The notes beneath the pieces are model-generated. The model did not search any database, was not told where the DNA came from, and worked only from the letters and a program-made list of their open reading frames with translations. The position numbers were made by a program, and so were the translations under genes. Of a stretch of 64,000 nt of DNA, positions 1 through 9,271 are shown one piece after another. This DNA is from Methylobacterium iners (GTDB lineage: Bacteria > Pseudomonadota > Alphaproteobacteria > Rhizobiales > Beijerinckiaceae): positions 91,605 through 155,604 of the forward strand of contig NZ_BPQP01000049.1 in the NCBI RefSeq assembly GCF_022179305.1, given 5' to 3'. Each line of letters begins with the position of its first letter. The stretch's first letter is position 1.

Positions 1-858
1 GGTCTGCGTCGAGCGGACGACGCGGCTCTCGGGATCGAAGGTCTCGGAGCGGCTCTCGATCCGGTTGAGGTCGAGCTCGGCGCTGACCTGGACCCGGGCG
101 CGCCCCACGCCGACGATGCCGGCCACGATCTCCTCAATCTGGGTTCGCAGGCGACGCTCGAGACCGGTCTGCTTCTCCTCTATCCCGACGGCACCTTGGG
201 CGTCCTGCCCGCGGGCGCCATCCGCCAGCAGGCGGCCGCGCTCGTCCACGATCGAGACGCGCTCGGGCTTCAGGCCCTCGACCGCCGAGGCCGTCAGGTG
301 ACGGATCGCCCGGACCTGGGACGGATCGAGGTCGCCCATCAGCTTGAGCACGATCGCGGCGCTCGGCGCCTCGCGGTCGCGCTCGAACAGGCGCCGCTCG
401 GGCATCACGAGGTGGACCCTGGCGGCCTGGACCCGGCCGATGGCGCGGATGGAGCGCGAGAGCTCCCCTTCCAGCGCCCGCAGGTGGTTCACGTTCTGGA
501 CGAAGTTCGTGGAGGAGAAGGCGTCGCCCTTGTCGAAGATCTCGTAGCCGACGCCGGCGGCGCTCGGCAGGCCCTTGCCGGCGAGATCCATGCGCAGCCG
601 GGCGAGGTCGCCGCGCGGCGCCAGGATGGTCTGGCCGGCATCGCCTCGGGTCTCGTACTTGATGCCGCGGGCGTCCAGATCGCGGATCACGGCACCGGAA
701 TCCTGCATCGACAGGTCGGCGAACAGCACGCCCATGTCGGGCTTGGACACGCGCAGGATCACGAAGGCGAAGAAGCCGAGCAGCGTCAGCGTCACGGCAC
801 CCATGGCCGCGAGCCGCGCCGGACCCAGCTTCGTCACCAGTTCGAGAACCGACTTCAC
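1..858 (-). CDS. fliF: Flagellar M-ring protein FliF, N-terminal part (runs off the window)
   Basis: FliF forms the membrane-embedded MS ring of the flagellar basal body, on which the C ring and export gate assemble. The 286 visible codons begin with GTG at 858 (VKSVLELV) and continue without a stop to the window edge. A hydrophobic segment at about residues 14-34 is the first membrane anchor. It is followed by a FliF/YscJ-type periplasmic region containing VLFADLSMQDSGAVI, NVNHLRALEGEL and ARVHLVMPE, all typical of the family. The C-terminal half and second membrane segment lie outside. A CtrA-like box sits about 75-90 bp upstream. Identification is firm; only the exact start is uncertain. 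Confidence 0.92.
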   Translation of the reverse strand, partial: MKSVLELVTKLGPARLAAMGAVTLTLLGFFAFVILRVSKPDMGVLFADLSMQDSGAVIRDLDARGIKYETRGDAGQTILAPRGDLARLRMDLAGKGLPSAAGVGYEIFDKGDAFSSTNFVQNVNHLRALEGELSRSIRAIGRVQAARVHLVMPERRLFERDREAPSAAIVLKLMGDLDPSQVRAIRHLTASAVEGLKPERVSIVDERGRLLADGARGQDAQGAVGIEEKQTGLERRLRTQIEEIVAGIVGVGRARVQVSAELDLNRIESRSETFDPESRVVRSTQT

Positions 859-930
859 GACGCGACGTATCCACCCGTACCGGCGCGGGGGAGACCCCGC
901 GCTCGCTCGGCAGAATTTGCCGGCCTCGTG

Positions 931-946
931 GTTAGCGCTCCGTTAA
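931..946 (-). promoter_or_regulatory. Candidate CtrA-binding site upstream of fliF
   Basis: Read on the minus strand this is TTAACGGAGCGCTAAC, which matches the CtrA consensus TTAA-N7-TTAAC with one mismatch. It lies 73-88 bp upstream of the fliF GTG. CtrA controls early flagellar operons in Caulobacter, and the CtrA inhibitor gene sciP is only 120 bp away. The match is visible; binding is inferred. Confidence 0.5.
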
Positions 947-986
947 GATCCCTGCCTCTTGGATGACGTGGAGCGCCGAAAACGCG

Positions 987-1018
987 AAAGCCGCGCCCAC
1001 TTGCATGGGCGCGGCTTT
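987..1018 (-). terminator. Intrinsic terminator downstream of sciP
   Basis: A perfect 13-bp stem (AAAGCCGCGCCCA pairing with TGGGCGCGGCTTT) with a 6-nt loop lies 50 bp after the sciP stop. On the minus strand it is followed by CGCGTTTTC, so it probably ends sciP transcription and insulates fliF. Confidence 0.75.
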
Positions 1019-1067
1019 CTTCGTCGTGTTCGGCGCGTCCTCTCGGATGCCGCTCCAAGCGGTCGCC

Positions 1068-1343
1068 TTAGTGTCGGTAATGCTGGATTCGGGTGGTGCG
1101 CAGACCCGCGAGGCCGTGCTGATCAATCGAGAATTGCCAGCTCAGGAATTCCTCGGTGGTCAGCGTGTAGCGCTGGCAGGCTTCCTCGAGGCTGAGAAGC
1201 CCACCCCTGACGGCGGCGACGACCTCGGCCTTCCGGCGGATGACCCAGCGACGGGTCGTGGTCGGCGGTAGGTCGGCGATCGTCAGGGGGCTGCCATCGG
1301 GCCCGATGACATACTTGACTCTCGGGCGATGTGGTTCGGTCAT
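1068..1343 (-). CDS. sciP: CtrA inhibitor SciP (DUF1153 family)
   Basis: A 91-residue protein of the DUF1153/SciP family. SciP binds the response regulator CtrA in Caulobacter and stops it activating target promoters, which resets the transcription programme in G1 cells. The family signature is clear: N-terminal RVKYVIGPDGSPLTIADLPP, then a helix-turn-helix-like core (TRRWVIRRKAEVVAAVRGG, LSLEEACQRYTLTTEEFLSW). The length equals that of Caulobacter SciP. It has its own strong terminator and lies between the fliK-flgD pair and fliF, all on the minus strand. In rhizobia and Caulobacter sciP also neighbours flagellar genes, which are CtrA targets. Confidence 0.9.
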   Translation of the reverse strand: MTEPHRPRVKYVIGPDGSPLTIADLPPTTTRRWVIRRKAEVVAAVRGGLLSLEEACQRYTLTTEEFLSWQFSIDQHGLAGLRTTRIQHYRH

Positions 1344-1438
1344 GATACGCTCTACAACTCGACTGACCTGTCGAGTTTTGACGCTACTTGCACCCGCTTA
1401 AAATATGTTGAAGCGGATCGATCGCATCTGATTCGTCA

Positions 1439-2128
1439 TCAGTTCGGGGATGTGGATAACCCTGTTCCGACGCTGCGCACGTTGGAGAGCTTGATCGAGG
1501 CAGCGCCGACGATGAGCACCGGCTCGCTGCCGCTGAGGTCGACCTTGTCGACGGTTCCGGAGACCTTGGTGTCGACCAAGACGCGGGTTCCAGTCGCGTC
1601 CATCGCGTCGACCTTGATCGAGTAGGTTCCGTTCGCCGAGGTGAAGCCGGACGACGCGCGTCCGTCCCACGCGAAGGTCTGGCTCCCGGCCGCGAGGGCC
1701 TTGGTCTGCGTGGCGACGACGTTCCCCTTGGCATCGCTGATGGTGATGGTCGCCTGCTTCGCGGCCCGCGGCGCGTTCAGGTTCCAGGTCGCCCGGCCGT
1801 CCTTCAGGTCGGCGGTGGTACCCTCGGCCGTGACGGTCTGCCCGACGAAACTCGTCGCGGTGGCCGCGCTTGACGCCTTTGCGTTGGCGAGGATCGAGTC
1901 CAGTCGGTCGTTCGATTTCAGTTGCTGCTCCACGCCCGCGTACTGGACGAGTTGCTGCGTGAACTGATTGGTGTCGAGCGGATCGAGCGGGTTCTGGTTC
2001 TTGAGCTGCGTCGTCAGGAGGGTCAGGAACTGCGTGAAGTTGCCCGCAATCTCCTGTGCATCGGTCTTGGCGATCGCGCCTGTTGCGGAGGCACTGGAGG
2101 CCGTCAGGCCGGTGATGCTCGTCGACAT
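1439..2128 (-). CDS. flgD: Flagellar hook assembly scaffold FlgD
   Basis: FlgD caps the growing hook and is needed for polymerisation of FlgE. The 229-residue protein has the diagnostic N-terminal motif around residues 30-75 (FTQFLTLLTTQLKNQNPLDP, then TNQFTQQLVQYAGVEQQ). An Ig/tudor-like region follows at about 105-185 (ATITISDAKGNVV, FAWDG, GTYSIKVDA). The start has an AGGAG Shine-Dalgarno 6 nt upstream. It follows fliK by 9 bp, so the two are cotranscribed. A short hairpin (CCGCTT/AAGCGG, 1394-1416) lies beyond the stop and may be a weak terminator. Confidence 0.92.
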   Translation of the reverse strand: MSTSITGLTASSASATGAIAKTDAQEIAGNFTQFLTLLTTQLKNQNPLDPLDTNQFTQQLVQYAGVEQQLKSNDRLDSILANAKASSAATATSFVGQTVTAEGTTADLKDGRATWNLNAPRAAKQATITISDAKGNVVATQTKALAAGSQTFAWDGRASSGFTSANGTYSIKVDAMDATGTRVLVDTKVSGTVDKVDLSGSEPVLIVGAASIKLSNVRSVGTGLSTSPN

Positions 2129-2137
2129 GATCGTCTC

Positions 2138-3382
2138 CTAAATTCGGATATCGATGCCGCTGAGCCCCCGAAGGGTTCGCAGCGGTGCAGCCTCGACCGC
2201 GGCCAGGGCGTCGCTCCTGTCGGTGCCGCTCGGCGCGCGTCCTTGCGAGCCGGATTTCTGCCGGTCGAATTCCTGGCCGCCGGACCCGGTGTCGTCACGC
2301 AAGGACAGGTTGATGCCCTCGCTCGGGTCGAGCCCGGCCTGGGACAGGGCCTGTTGCAGGCTGCCCGCATCTCGCTGCAGCAGCGCCAGGGTCTCGGGCC
2401 GCTCGACGACGAGGTGAGTGGTCACTGTGCCGCGATCCTTGTCGATGTCGAGGGAGACGTCGATCCGCCCGAGATCGACGGGATCGAGCCGGATCTCGAA
2501 GCGGCTCGATCCGGCGAGCAAACGTAAGCCGATCGTCATCGGCACAGCACCAAGCGGCACCGGAGGCGTCACGGGATGGTGCCCGTCAGCCGGATTGGTG
2601 GCGGGGGCGGTCACCGTCGCGGCGGCGCTCGCCGTCGGGGCGGCGGCACCTGCTCCAGCGGGCGCCGACAGCGGGCTTGTCTCCAGACCCGCATCCGCAT
2701 TGTGCGCGGCCAGAACTTGCTCGAAGGCGCCCGTCACGATCTCCGCCGCCGCTCCGGCCGTTTCCGCACCGCCAACGCCTGAGTGACGCCCGGACGAGGC
2801 CGCGGCCTCGCCGTCCTGCTGCCCATCGCCTGCCGCCTCACCGCGCCGGCCGGAAACCGGCGCGACGACGAAACCTGCAGAGATAGGACCTGCGGGGGAG
2901 CCCGAGGCCCCGGCAGCCTCCTTCTCGACGGTCTCCGCCTCCTCGGTCTCGGGTGTCTCGAACGCCTCGAGCTCGGCCTGCTCAGCACCCTTCGCCTGAA
3001 CCGCGGCCTCCGCAGGGCCATCGGCAATCTTGGCCGCCGGCTCCGTCCGATCCGCACCCTGGCGTCGGCCCGTGTCGCGGGCCGAAGTCTCGGCAGGTGT
3101 TTTGCGCGGCCGATCAGGCTCATCGGGCCTGCGTGTCTCCGGCGCCGCGCGATCAGGAGGCATCTTGTCCACGGACCGCCGCTCCGGGATCGCCCGTTCG
3201 GCCGCACGTGCCTCGACGCGGGGCTCGGGACGGCGCTCTGTCGGGCGCGGCGCCTCCCGCTCGGCGGGAGCCAGCGTGAAGCGCTCGCGCAGCTCCGTCC
3301 GGGCGCGTGGCGCAGGGGTCCGTGTCGCAGCCTCCGGCGAGCGTCGGATCAAGAAATCTGCGTCAATGGATGGTAGGGCCAT
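2138..3382 (-). CDS. fliK: Flagellar hook-length control protein FliK
   Basis: FliK is a secreted molecular ruler that switches the flagellar export gate from hook to filament substrates. The first 280 residues are low-complexity, rich in Ala, Glu, Pro and Arg, as expected for the ruler part. The conserved Flg_hook domain occupies about residues 282-375 ([40 protein letters not shown]). I place the start at the ATG at 3382 (MALPSIDAD), which has GGGAGAG about 9 nt upstream. A TTG six codons earlier is possible but overlaps that ribosome-binding site. It is the first gene of a fliK-flgD unit, divergent from mnmA. Confidence 0.85.
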   Translation of the reverse strand: MALPSIDADFLIRRSPEAATRTPAPRARTELRERFTLAPAEREAPRPTERRPEPRVEARAAERAIPERRSVDKMPPDRAAPETRRPDEPDRPRKTPAETSARDTGRRQGADRTEPAAKIADGPAEAAVQAKGAEQAELEAFETPETEEAETVEKEAAGASGSPAGPISAGFVVAPVSGRRGEAAGDGQQDGEAAASSGRHSGVGGAETAGAAAEIVTGAFEQVLAAHNADAGLETSPLSAPAGAGAAAPTASAAATVTAPATNPADGHHPVTPPVPLGAVPMTIGLRLLAGSSRFEIRLDPVDLGRIDVSLDIDKDRGTVTTHLVVERPETLALLQRDAGSLQQALSQAGLDPSEGINLSLRDDTGSGGQEFDRQKSGSQGRAPSGTDRSDALAAVEAAPLRTLRGLSGIDIRI

Positions 3383-3642
3383 ATGCCTTGTCTCTCCCAA
3401 CGCACAGGCAGCAAGCGCCGGGCCAAGACACGATCAGCATAAGACACTGTTTCCACTGTTGTTTTTCCAGAACCGCGCAGGCTTACGCTGCCGTGCCCAG
3501 ATCGAACTGCCTGCCCCCCGGCAAGTTTTGCCGAGCCATCGCTACCTCGGGACAGAGGCAGCCCCGCCTGGAACTTGCGCCAACGGATCGCTATAGACGG
3601 GGCCAAGCGGTCGAAGTCGCCGCTCCGGCAGCCAAAATCCCG

Positions 3643-4800
3643 ATGAACTCCCTCGATCTTCCGAAGCCCCCGCACGAGACGCGCGTCGTCGTCGCCATGT
3701 CCGGCGGCGTCGATTCCTCGGTCGTGGCCGGGCTCCTGAAGCGCGAGGGCTACGACGTCGTGGGCATCACGCTGCAGCTCTACGATCACGGCGCTGCGAC
3801 ACACCGCAAGGGTGCCTGCTGCGCGGGGACCGACATCCACGATGCGCGGCGCGTCGCGGAGCGTCTCGGCATCCCGCATTACGTGCTCGACTACGAAGAC
3901 CGGTTCCGCGACGCGGTCATCGACCGTTTCGCTGAAAGCTACCTGGCCGGCGAGACCCCGATTCCCTGTGTCGAGTGCAACCGGGCGATCAAGTTCCGCG
4001 ACCTGCTGAACCAGGCTCGCGACCTCAATGCCGACGCGCTGGCCACCGGCCATTACGTGGCGAGCCGCCGGATGAGCGATGGATCGCGCGGTCTGTTCCG
4101 CGCCCTCGATCCGGCCCGCGACCAGAGCTACTTCCTCTACGCGACCACCTCCGCGCAGCTCGATTTCCTTCGTTTCCCCTTGGGCGAGCTCCCGAAGGAC
4201 GAGACCCGGCGCCTCGCCCGGGACCTCGGCCTCTCCGTCGCCGAGAAGGCCGACAGCCAGGACATCTGCTTCGTGCCGCAAGGCCGCTACGCCGACGTCA
4301 TCGCCCGCCTTCGCCCCGATGCGGCCCGGCCCGGCGAGATCGTCGACCTCGGCGGGCGCGTGCTCGGCCGGCACGAGGGCATCCTGCACTACACGGTGGG
4401 TCAGCGCAGGGGCCTGCGCCTCTCCGTCGGCGAGCCGCTCTACGTGATCCGCCTAGAGCCCGAGAGCGCCCGCGTCGTGGTCGGCCCACGCAGCGCGCTC
4501 GCCACCAGCCGCATCCGCCTGTCGGACGTGAACTGGCTCGGCGCGACGCCGCTGGCCGCCCTCGTCGACGAGCCGGTCGCCGTGCGCGTCCGCTCCACCC
4601 GGGAGCCGCGGCCGGCCCATCTCAGCTGGGATGCCGGGAGCGGCTGCGCCGAGATCGTCCTCGCCACGCGGGAGGACGGCGTCTCGCCCGGCCAAGCCTG
4701 CGTCGTCTACGCCGACGAGGGCTCGCGGTCGCGCGTCCTTGGCGGCGGCACCATCCGGCGGATCGAGGCCCTCCGGCCTGGCGCCGCCGAGGCCGCGTGA
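3643..4800 (+). CDS. mnmA: tRNA-specific 2-thiouridylase MnmA
   Basis: MnmA makes the s2U34 thiolation in the wobble position of tRNA-Lys, tRNA-Glu and tRNA-Gln, using ATP and sulfur relayed to a catalytic cysteine. The 385-residue protein shows the PP-loop SGGVDSS at about residue 22, the cysteine motif [12 protein letters not shown], and the second conserved cysteine in DSQDICFV. The C-terminal beta domain follows (TVGQRRGL). The ATG at 3643 gives [10 protein letters not shown], shortly before the conserved [12 protein letters not shown]. The reading frame is open further upstream, but that part has no family similarity and overlaps the fliK promoter region. Confidence 0.95.
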   Translation: MNSLDLPKPPHETRVVVAMSGGVDSSVVAGLLKREGYDVVGITLQLYDHGAATHRKGACCAGTDIHDARRVAERLGIPHYVLDYEDRFRDAVIDRFAESYLAGETPIPCVECNRAIKFRDLLNQARDLNADALATGHYVASRRMSDGSRGLFRALDPARDQSYFLYATTSAQLDFLRFPLGELPKDETRRLARDLGLSVAEKADSQDICFVPQGRYADVIARLRPDAARPGEIVDLGGRVLGRHEGILHYTVGQRRGLRLSVGEPLYVIRLEPESARVVVGPRSALATSRIRLSDVNWLGATPLAALVDEPVAVRVRSTREPRPAHLSWDAGSGCAEIVLATREDGVSPGQACVVYADEGSRSRVLGGGTIRRIEALRPGAAEAA

Positions 4801-4837
4801 CCTCCCTTCCGACGAACCTCCAGGATTCGAGATCGAC

Positions 4838-5488
4838 ATGCTGAGCGAGCCGCAGGCTGGTCCGAGCACGGCCTTGATGCGCAAGGCCTATGCCCGCTGG
4901 GCGCCGGTCTACGACGTGGTCTACGACAAGCTGACCGAGCCCGCGGCCCGCCAAGCCGTTCGGGCGGCGGTCGCCTGCGGCCCGCGCATCCTCGAGGCCG
5001 GCGTCGGGACCGGGCTGTCGCTTGGCTACTACCCGGCCGGCAGCTTCGTCTGCGGGGTCGACCTTTCCGAAGACATGCTGAAGCGCGCCCGCCGCAAGGT
5101 CCTGCGCCGGGGCCTCACCCATGTGCGCGGCCTTCAGGTGATGGATGTCTGCCGGCTCGGCTACGCCGATGCGAGCTTCGACGCCGTGGTCGCGCAATTC
5201 CTGATTACCCTGGTGCCGGACCCGGAGGCGGCCCTTTCCGAGTTCCTGCGCGTGGTGCGGCCCGGCGGCGAGATCGTGCTCGCCAACCATTTCGGCCAGA
5301 CGGAAGGCCCCGTCGCCCGCGTGGAGGAGATCGTGGCGCCGCTCTGCACCAAGATCGGCTGGTCGGCCGATTTCAAGTCGACCCGGATCGAGGCCTGGGC
5401 GAGGTCGAAGGGCGTCGAGTTCATCGGCGTCGCGCCGACTTTCCCGGGCGGCTTCTTCAAGATTCTCCGAATGCGCAGGCGCGGCTAG
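4838..5488 (+). CDS. pmtA: Class I SAM-dependent methyltransferase, probable Rhodobacter-type phosphatidylethanolamine N-methyltransferase
   Basis: A 216-residue UbiE-like methyltransferase. Motif I is ILEAGVGTGLSL, with an acidic strand end in GVDLSEDML, motif II near FDAVVAQF and the post-motif VVRPGGEIVLANH. The N-terminal KAYARWAPVYDVVYD is typical of the Rhodobacter-type PmtA group, which methylates phosphatidylethanolamine stepwise to phosphatidylcholine at the membrane. The start ATG at 4838 gives MLSEPQAG. It follows mnmA by 37 bp. A second PmtA of the Sinorhizobium type lies at 32205. The methyltransferase fold is certain; the lipid substrate is inferred, and a quinone or other small molecule is an alternative. 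Confidence 0.7.
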   Translation: MLSEPQAGPSTALMRKAYARWAPVYDVVYDKLTEPAARQAVRAAVACGPRILEAGVGTGLSLGYYPAGSFVCGVDLSEDMLKRARRKVLRRGLTHVRGLQVMDVCRLGYADASFDAVVAQFLITLVPDPEAALSEFLRVVRPGGEIVLANHFGQTEGPVARVEEIVAPLCTKIGWSADFKSTRIEAWARSKGVEFIGVAPTFPGGFFKILRMRRRG

Positions 5489-5505
5489 GGCTGCGCCGGT
5501 CCGGC

Positions 5506-6288
5506 GTGACCCGCCACACATCTCCGCCGAAGCGTCGCGCATACCTGCGATGGCTGCCGCTCGCTGCCCTGGCGGCCATCTCGCTCGCCGTGCTGATCTC
5601 GGGCGCCTACGAACTCCTGAGCCTGGACCGACTGCTCGAATCCCGGGCTTGGCTGAACGCCTTCGTCGCGCAGAACCCGGCGCGGGCGATGGTCGTCGCC
5701 TACCTCCTCTATGTCGGCTCCGTCGTGGTCTCGGTGCCGGCCTCCCTGTTCCTGACGATGATCTGCGGCTTCCTGTTCGGAATCCTGGCCGGCGCCGCCA
5801 TTGCGGTCGCCGCGGCGACGACGGGCGCGGCCATCGTGTTCGCGATCGGTCGGGGACCCGGGGCCGATCTGCTCCGGCGCCGCGCCGGGCCGCGCTTGGC
5901 CGGCTTCGCCGCAGGGTTCCGGCGGGATGCCTTCGGCTACATCGCGTTTCTACGGCTGCTGCCGGTCTTTCCGTTCTGGTTGACGAACCTCGCTCCGGCG
6001 GCCTTCGGCGTGCGCCTGCGGACCTTCGTTCTCGCCACCCTGATCGGACTCACGCCGGGCGCCCTCGTCTACGCTTCCACGGGGGCGGCCATCGAGGATG
6101 TGGTCGCCGCGCACGAAGCCGCACGGGCGGCCTGCCGCGCTGCGGCCACGCTCGCCTGCGACGAAGCCCTCACCTTGCGCGCCCTGGTCACGCCGGGGAT
6201 GCTGGCCGGGCTCGGCGGATTGGCGGCCCTGGCTCTGCTCTCCGTCGCTTTCCGGCGCTTCGCGGGACGCGCCCGCGCGCCGCACTGA
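5506..6288 (+). CDS. TVP38/TMEM64 (VTT/DedA-like) family membrane protein
   Basis: A 260-residue polytopic protein with about six hydrophobic segments and a VTT (SNARE-associated) domain. The hallmark stretch runs from SVVVSVPASLFLTMICGFLFG to FLRLLPVFPFWLTN. The F-[LMI]-R-L-x-P motif and the following small-residue helix (LATLIGLTPGALVYA) define the family. VTT/DedA proteins are linked to lipid scrambling or undecaprenyl-phosphate recycling and to membrane homeostasis. The predicted start is GTG at 5506, 17 bp after the methyltransferase, so it is probably in one transcript with it. The specific function is unknown. Confidence 0.8.
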   Translation: MTRHTSPPKRRAYLRWLPLAALAAISLAVLISGAYELLSLDRLLESRAWLNAFVAQNPARAMVVAYLLYVGSVVVSVPASLFLTMICGFLFGILAGAAIAVAAATTGAAIVFAIGRGPGADLLRRRAGPRLAGFAAGFRRDAFGYIAFLRLLPVFPFWLTNLAPAAFGVRLRTFVLATLIGLTPGALVYASTGAAIEDVVAAHEAARAACRAAATLACDEALTLRALVTPGMLAGLGGLAALALLSVAFRRFAGRARAPH

Positions 6289-6407
6289 ACGAAGCACCGG
6301 TGGCAGGCTACCATGGGTCGGACGCCGCGGACCTCCGCTCACTGGTAAAGGGACCGGGAGCGAGAAATGCCGTAGGCAGGTCGCAAGGAGAGCCCGCTGA
6401 GGTCGCG

Positions 6408-7907
6408 ATGGAGCTGGATCGGGGACAGGAGGGCGAAGCCGCGGGCCTCAGGGACGCTGGAAGCGCTCAGCGTCGGGGCGTGCTCGGCCGCGCATCGCGC
6501 CTCGGCCTGTCCGGACGCCTGTTTCTCCTCACGATCGCCTTCGTCGCGCTCGCCGAGATCCTGATCTACGTTCCTACGGTCGCCAATTACCGGCGCGCCT
6601 GGCTCTCCGACAGGATCGCGGCGGCGCAGATCGCGGCGCTCGCGCTCGACGCGGCTCCCGACCGGCAACTGCCCGACGGGCTCGCCGGACGGCTCCTGTC
6701 GGGCGTCGGGGCCCGCGCGATCGCCGTGCGGGGCGGCGGGGTCCGGCGCCTGCTGGCGATCGAGACCGTTCCGACCACGGTCGCGCACATGGTGGATCTG
6801 CGTCGCCACGATTGGATCGAATCGATCGGCGGTGCCTGGCAGACGCTGTTCGCCGAGGCCGACGCGCCGATCCGCGTCGTCGGCAAGGGACAGGACGGCT
6901 TCGAGCTGGTCGAGATCCTGCTTGACGAGGCGCCGCTTCGCGCAGCGATGATGGATTTCTCGATCCGCCTGCTCGTGTCCTCCCTCCTCATTGCGGCGGC
7001 GGTGGCTGGCCTCGTGTTTCTCGTCCTCCAACGCGCCATCGTGCGGCCGGTCCGACGACTCGCCCGCAACATCACCGCGTTCGCCGGTGATCCCGAAGGC
7101 CCCGACCGGATCATCGTTCCCTCGAAGCGGGCGGACGAGATCGGGCAGGCAGAGACGGCGCTCGCCCGGATGCAGCGCCGGCTGGCCACGGAGCTGCGCG
7201 AGAAGCGACGCCTGGCCGGCGTCGGCCTCTCCGTGAGCAAGATCAATCACGAGCTGCGGAATCTGCTGACGACGGCGCAGCTTCTCGGCGACCGCCTCGA
7301 AAGCGTCGCCGACCCGGTGGTGCAGCGGGTCGCCCCCCGCCTCGTGACCACCCTCGATCGCGCGATCCGGTTCTGTGAGGCGACGCTCGCCTATGGCCGC
7401 GCGACCGAGCCCGACGCGCGGCGACGGCCCGTGCCGCTGGCGCCCCTGATCGAAGAGCAGATCGAGCTGATCGGCCTCGACGTCGATGCGCGCATCCGGA
7501 TCGAGACCCGGATCGCCCCGGCGCTCGCGGCGCACGTCGATCCCGAGCAGTTCGCCCGCGCCCTGGCCAACATCCTTCGCAACGCCGTGCAGGCCCTGGA
7601 GGGAGGAGCGAAGGACGGCGCTCCCCGCGTGACGATCACCGGCATGCGGGAGGGGCAACGCGGATCGGGGTCGGTGACCATCGTCGTGGCCGATAACGGC
7701 CCGGGCCTGCCGGAGCGCGCCCGCGCGCACCTGTTCGCCCCGTTCCAGGGCTCGATGCGGCCGGGTGGAACCGGGCTCGGCCTCGCTATCGCGGCGGAAT
7801 TGATCCAGCTCAACGGCGGCACGCTCAGCCTCGATCCGGGCACGGCCGGGGCCTCGTTCCGGATCGTGATCCCCGACGAGGCGCAGGAGCGGGCAGAGGC
7901 CGCTTAA
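6408..7907 (+). CDS. Orphan transmembrane sensor histidine kinase with HAMP domain
   Basis: A 499-residue kinase. The first membrane helix is at about 37-57, followed by a 125-residue periplasmic sensor, a second helix at about 187-208 and a HAMP linker. The phosphoacceptor is His281 in the H-box SKINHELRNLLTTAQLL. The ATPase domain shows the N box NILRNAVQAL, DNGPGLPERA and GTGLGLAIA. The ATG at 6408 has AAGGAG 17 nt upstream, which is loose. The open frame continues far upstream, but that stretch is only the shadow of the VTT gene. No response regulator is adjacent, so its partner is elsewhere. It converges on bioB with a single base between the stops. Confidence 0.85.
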   Translation: MELDRGQEGEAAGLRDAGSAQRRGVLGRASRLGLSGRLFLLTIAFVALAEILIYVPTVANYRRAWLSDRIAAAQIAALALDAAPDRQLPDGLAGRLLSGVGARAIAVRGGGVRRLLAIETVPTTVAHMVDLRRHDWIESIGGAWQTLFAEADAPIRVVGKGQDGFELVEILLDEAPLRAAMMDFSIRLLVSSLLIAAAVAGLVFLVLQRAIVRPVRRLARNITAFAGDPEGPDRIIVPSKRADEIGQAETALARMQRRLATELREKRRLAGVGLSVSKINHELRNLLTTAQLLGDRLESVADPVVQRVAPRLVTTLDRAIRFCEATLAYGRATEPDARRRPVPLAPLIEEQIELIGLDVDARIRIETRIAPALAAHVDPEQFARALANILRNAVQALEGGAKDGAPRVTITGMREGQRGSGSVTIVVADNGPGLPERARAHLFAPFQGSMRPGGTGLGLAIAAELIQLNGGTLSLDPGTAGASFRIVIPDEAQERAEAA

Positions 7908-7908
7908 G

Positions 7909-8910
7909 CTATTCGGCGGCCGCCAGCGTCAGGCCGGGGACAGGAATGCCGATGTCGCGCAGGAGCTCGGCATCGGCATCGGTCTCGTTGTTGGCCGTGG
8001 TCAGCAGACGCTCGCCGTAGAAGATCGAGTTGGCGCCGGCGAGGAAGCACAGGATCTGCGCCTCGCGCGTCAGTCCCTTGCGGCCGGCGCTGAGCCGCAC
8101 CCGCGCGCGCGGCATCACGATCCGCGCGGTCGCACACATCCGCACGAGATCGAGCGGGTCGACCGGCGGCTGGTCGGCAAGCGGCGTGCCCTCGACCGCG
8201 ACGAGGGCGTTGATCGGCACGCTCTCGGGATGGGGGGCGTGGTTGGCGAGAACCTGGAGCATGGCGGCCCGGTCGCCGACGCCCTCGCCCATGCCGACGA
8301 TGCCGCCGCAGCACACCCCGATGCCGGCCTCGCGCACGTTCTGCAGGGTCTGCAGCCGGTCCGCATAGGTGCGCGTCGAGATGATGTCGCCGTAGAAGTC
8401 CGGTCCGGTGTCCAGATTGTGGTTGTAGGACGTGAGACCGGCCTCGGCGAGGCGGCCGGCCTGCGAGGGCGTGAGCATGCCGAGCGTCACGCAGGCCTCC
8501 ATCCCCATCCCGCGCACGCCCCGCACCATCGCGAGGACCGCGTCGAATTCGGGCCCATCCTTGGGTTGGCGCCAGGCCGCGCCCATGCAGAAGCGGTGCG
8601 CACCCGAGGCCTTGGCCGCGGCGGCCTCCTTCAGCACCGCCTCGACCGGCATCAGCCGCTCGCGGGGCAACCCGGCGTCCTTGTGGTGGGCCGATTGCGG
8701 GCAATAGGCGCAATCCTCGGGGCAGCCGCCCGTCTTGATAGAGAGAAGGCTGGCGCGCTGGATGTCGGAGGGATTGTTGTGCGCACGGTGGACGCTGGCG
8801 GCGCGGTGCACGAGGTCGAGAAGCGGCAGATCGTGGATCGCGCGGATTTCGTCGAGCGTCCAGTCGTGCCGGATCGCGGGCGGGGCGGCGGTGAGGGAAG
8901 AGGCGGTCAT
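7909..8910 (-). CDS. bioB: Biotin synthase BioB
   Basis: BioB is the radical-SAM enzyme that inserts sulfur into dethiobiotin, the last step of biotin synthesis. The 333-residue protein carries the 4Fe-4S motif CPEDCAYC (Cys63, Cys67, Cys70), the conserved YNHNLDT and the auxiliary cluster ligands around [12 protein letters not shown]. The arginine ligand region RVRLSAGR is also present. No other biotin gene (bioF, bioD, bioA) is adjacent, so it is a stand-alone gene here, and no BioR-type palindrome is obvious upstream. It is convergent with the orphan kinase. Confidence 0.97.
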   Translation of the reverse strand: MTASSLTAAPPAIRHDWTLDEIRAIHDLPLLDLVHRAASVHRAHNNPSDIQRASLLSIKTGGCPEDCAYCPQSAHHKDAGLPRERLMPVEAVLKEAAAAKASGAHRFCMGAAWRQPKDGPEFDAVLAMVRGVRGMGMEACVTLGMLTPSQAGRLAEAGLTSYNHNLDTGPDFYGDIISTRTYADRLQTLQNVREAGIGVCCGGIVGMGEGVGDRAAMLQVLANHAPHPESVPINALVAVEGTPLADQPPVDPLDLVRMCATARIVMPRARVRLSAGRKGLTREAQILCFLAGANSIFYGERLLTTANNETDADAELLRDIGIPVPGLTLAAAE

Positions 8911-9271
8911 CGCGTCATGAGGCCAATCCCGGCCGGAAAATCAAGCGGCGCATGGAGGTCGTCATGGAAGGCGTGGGAGGGCAGGACGCCCGAGCATGAG
9001 GCGGGCGGAGGCGATGAAGAGCCGCCCGTTGGATGCACGCTGCTCGAAGGTCTCAGGCAGTCGCGGCGGGTCGGGCATCACCGTCGCGCTTTCCTCACCG
9101 GCGACATCGGTTGGGCAGGGTTCGCGCCATGAGCCATAAACCCCGGTCGTCACCTTAGTTCGCAATAGTCTCCGGGGAGCTGCCCTATTTGGGGGATGTG
9201 TCAGTCGACCGACCATGCAGTCTATCCCCGGCGTTCGGACTTTCGAGCGCCTTCCAATGGGGGTGGGTGTC
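8911..9271. other. Intergenic stretch without a recognisable gene
   Basis: The 361 bp between bioB and the small membrane protein hold an open minus-strand frame (8962-9348). Its translation is a Pro/Arg-rich, compositionally random sequence with no family signature, so I do not call it. The part next to 8910 presumably contains the bioB promoter, but no clear sigma-70 or BioR motif could be picked. Confidence 0.4.

Noticed and set aside
134-874. Long open frame on the minus strand with Arg-rich translation
   Set aside because: It is a shadow of the real fliF frame, which covers the same bases with sensible family sequence.
5550-6407. Upstream extension of the sensor kinase frame into the VTT gene
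   Set aside because: The translation is Arg/Gly-rich without similarity and lies fully inside the VTT coding sequence; the kinase starts near 6408.
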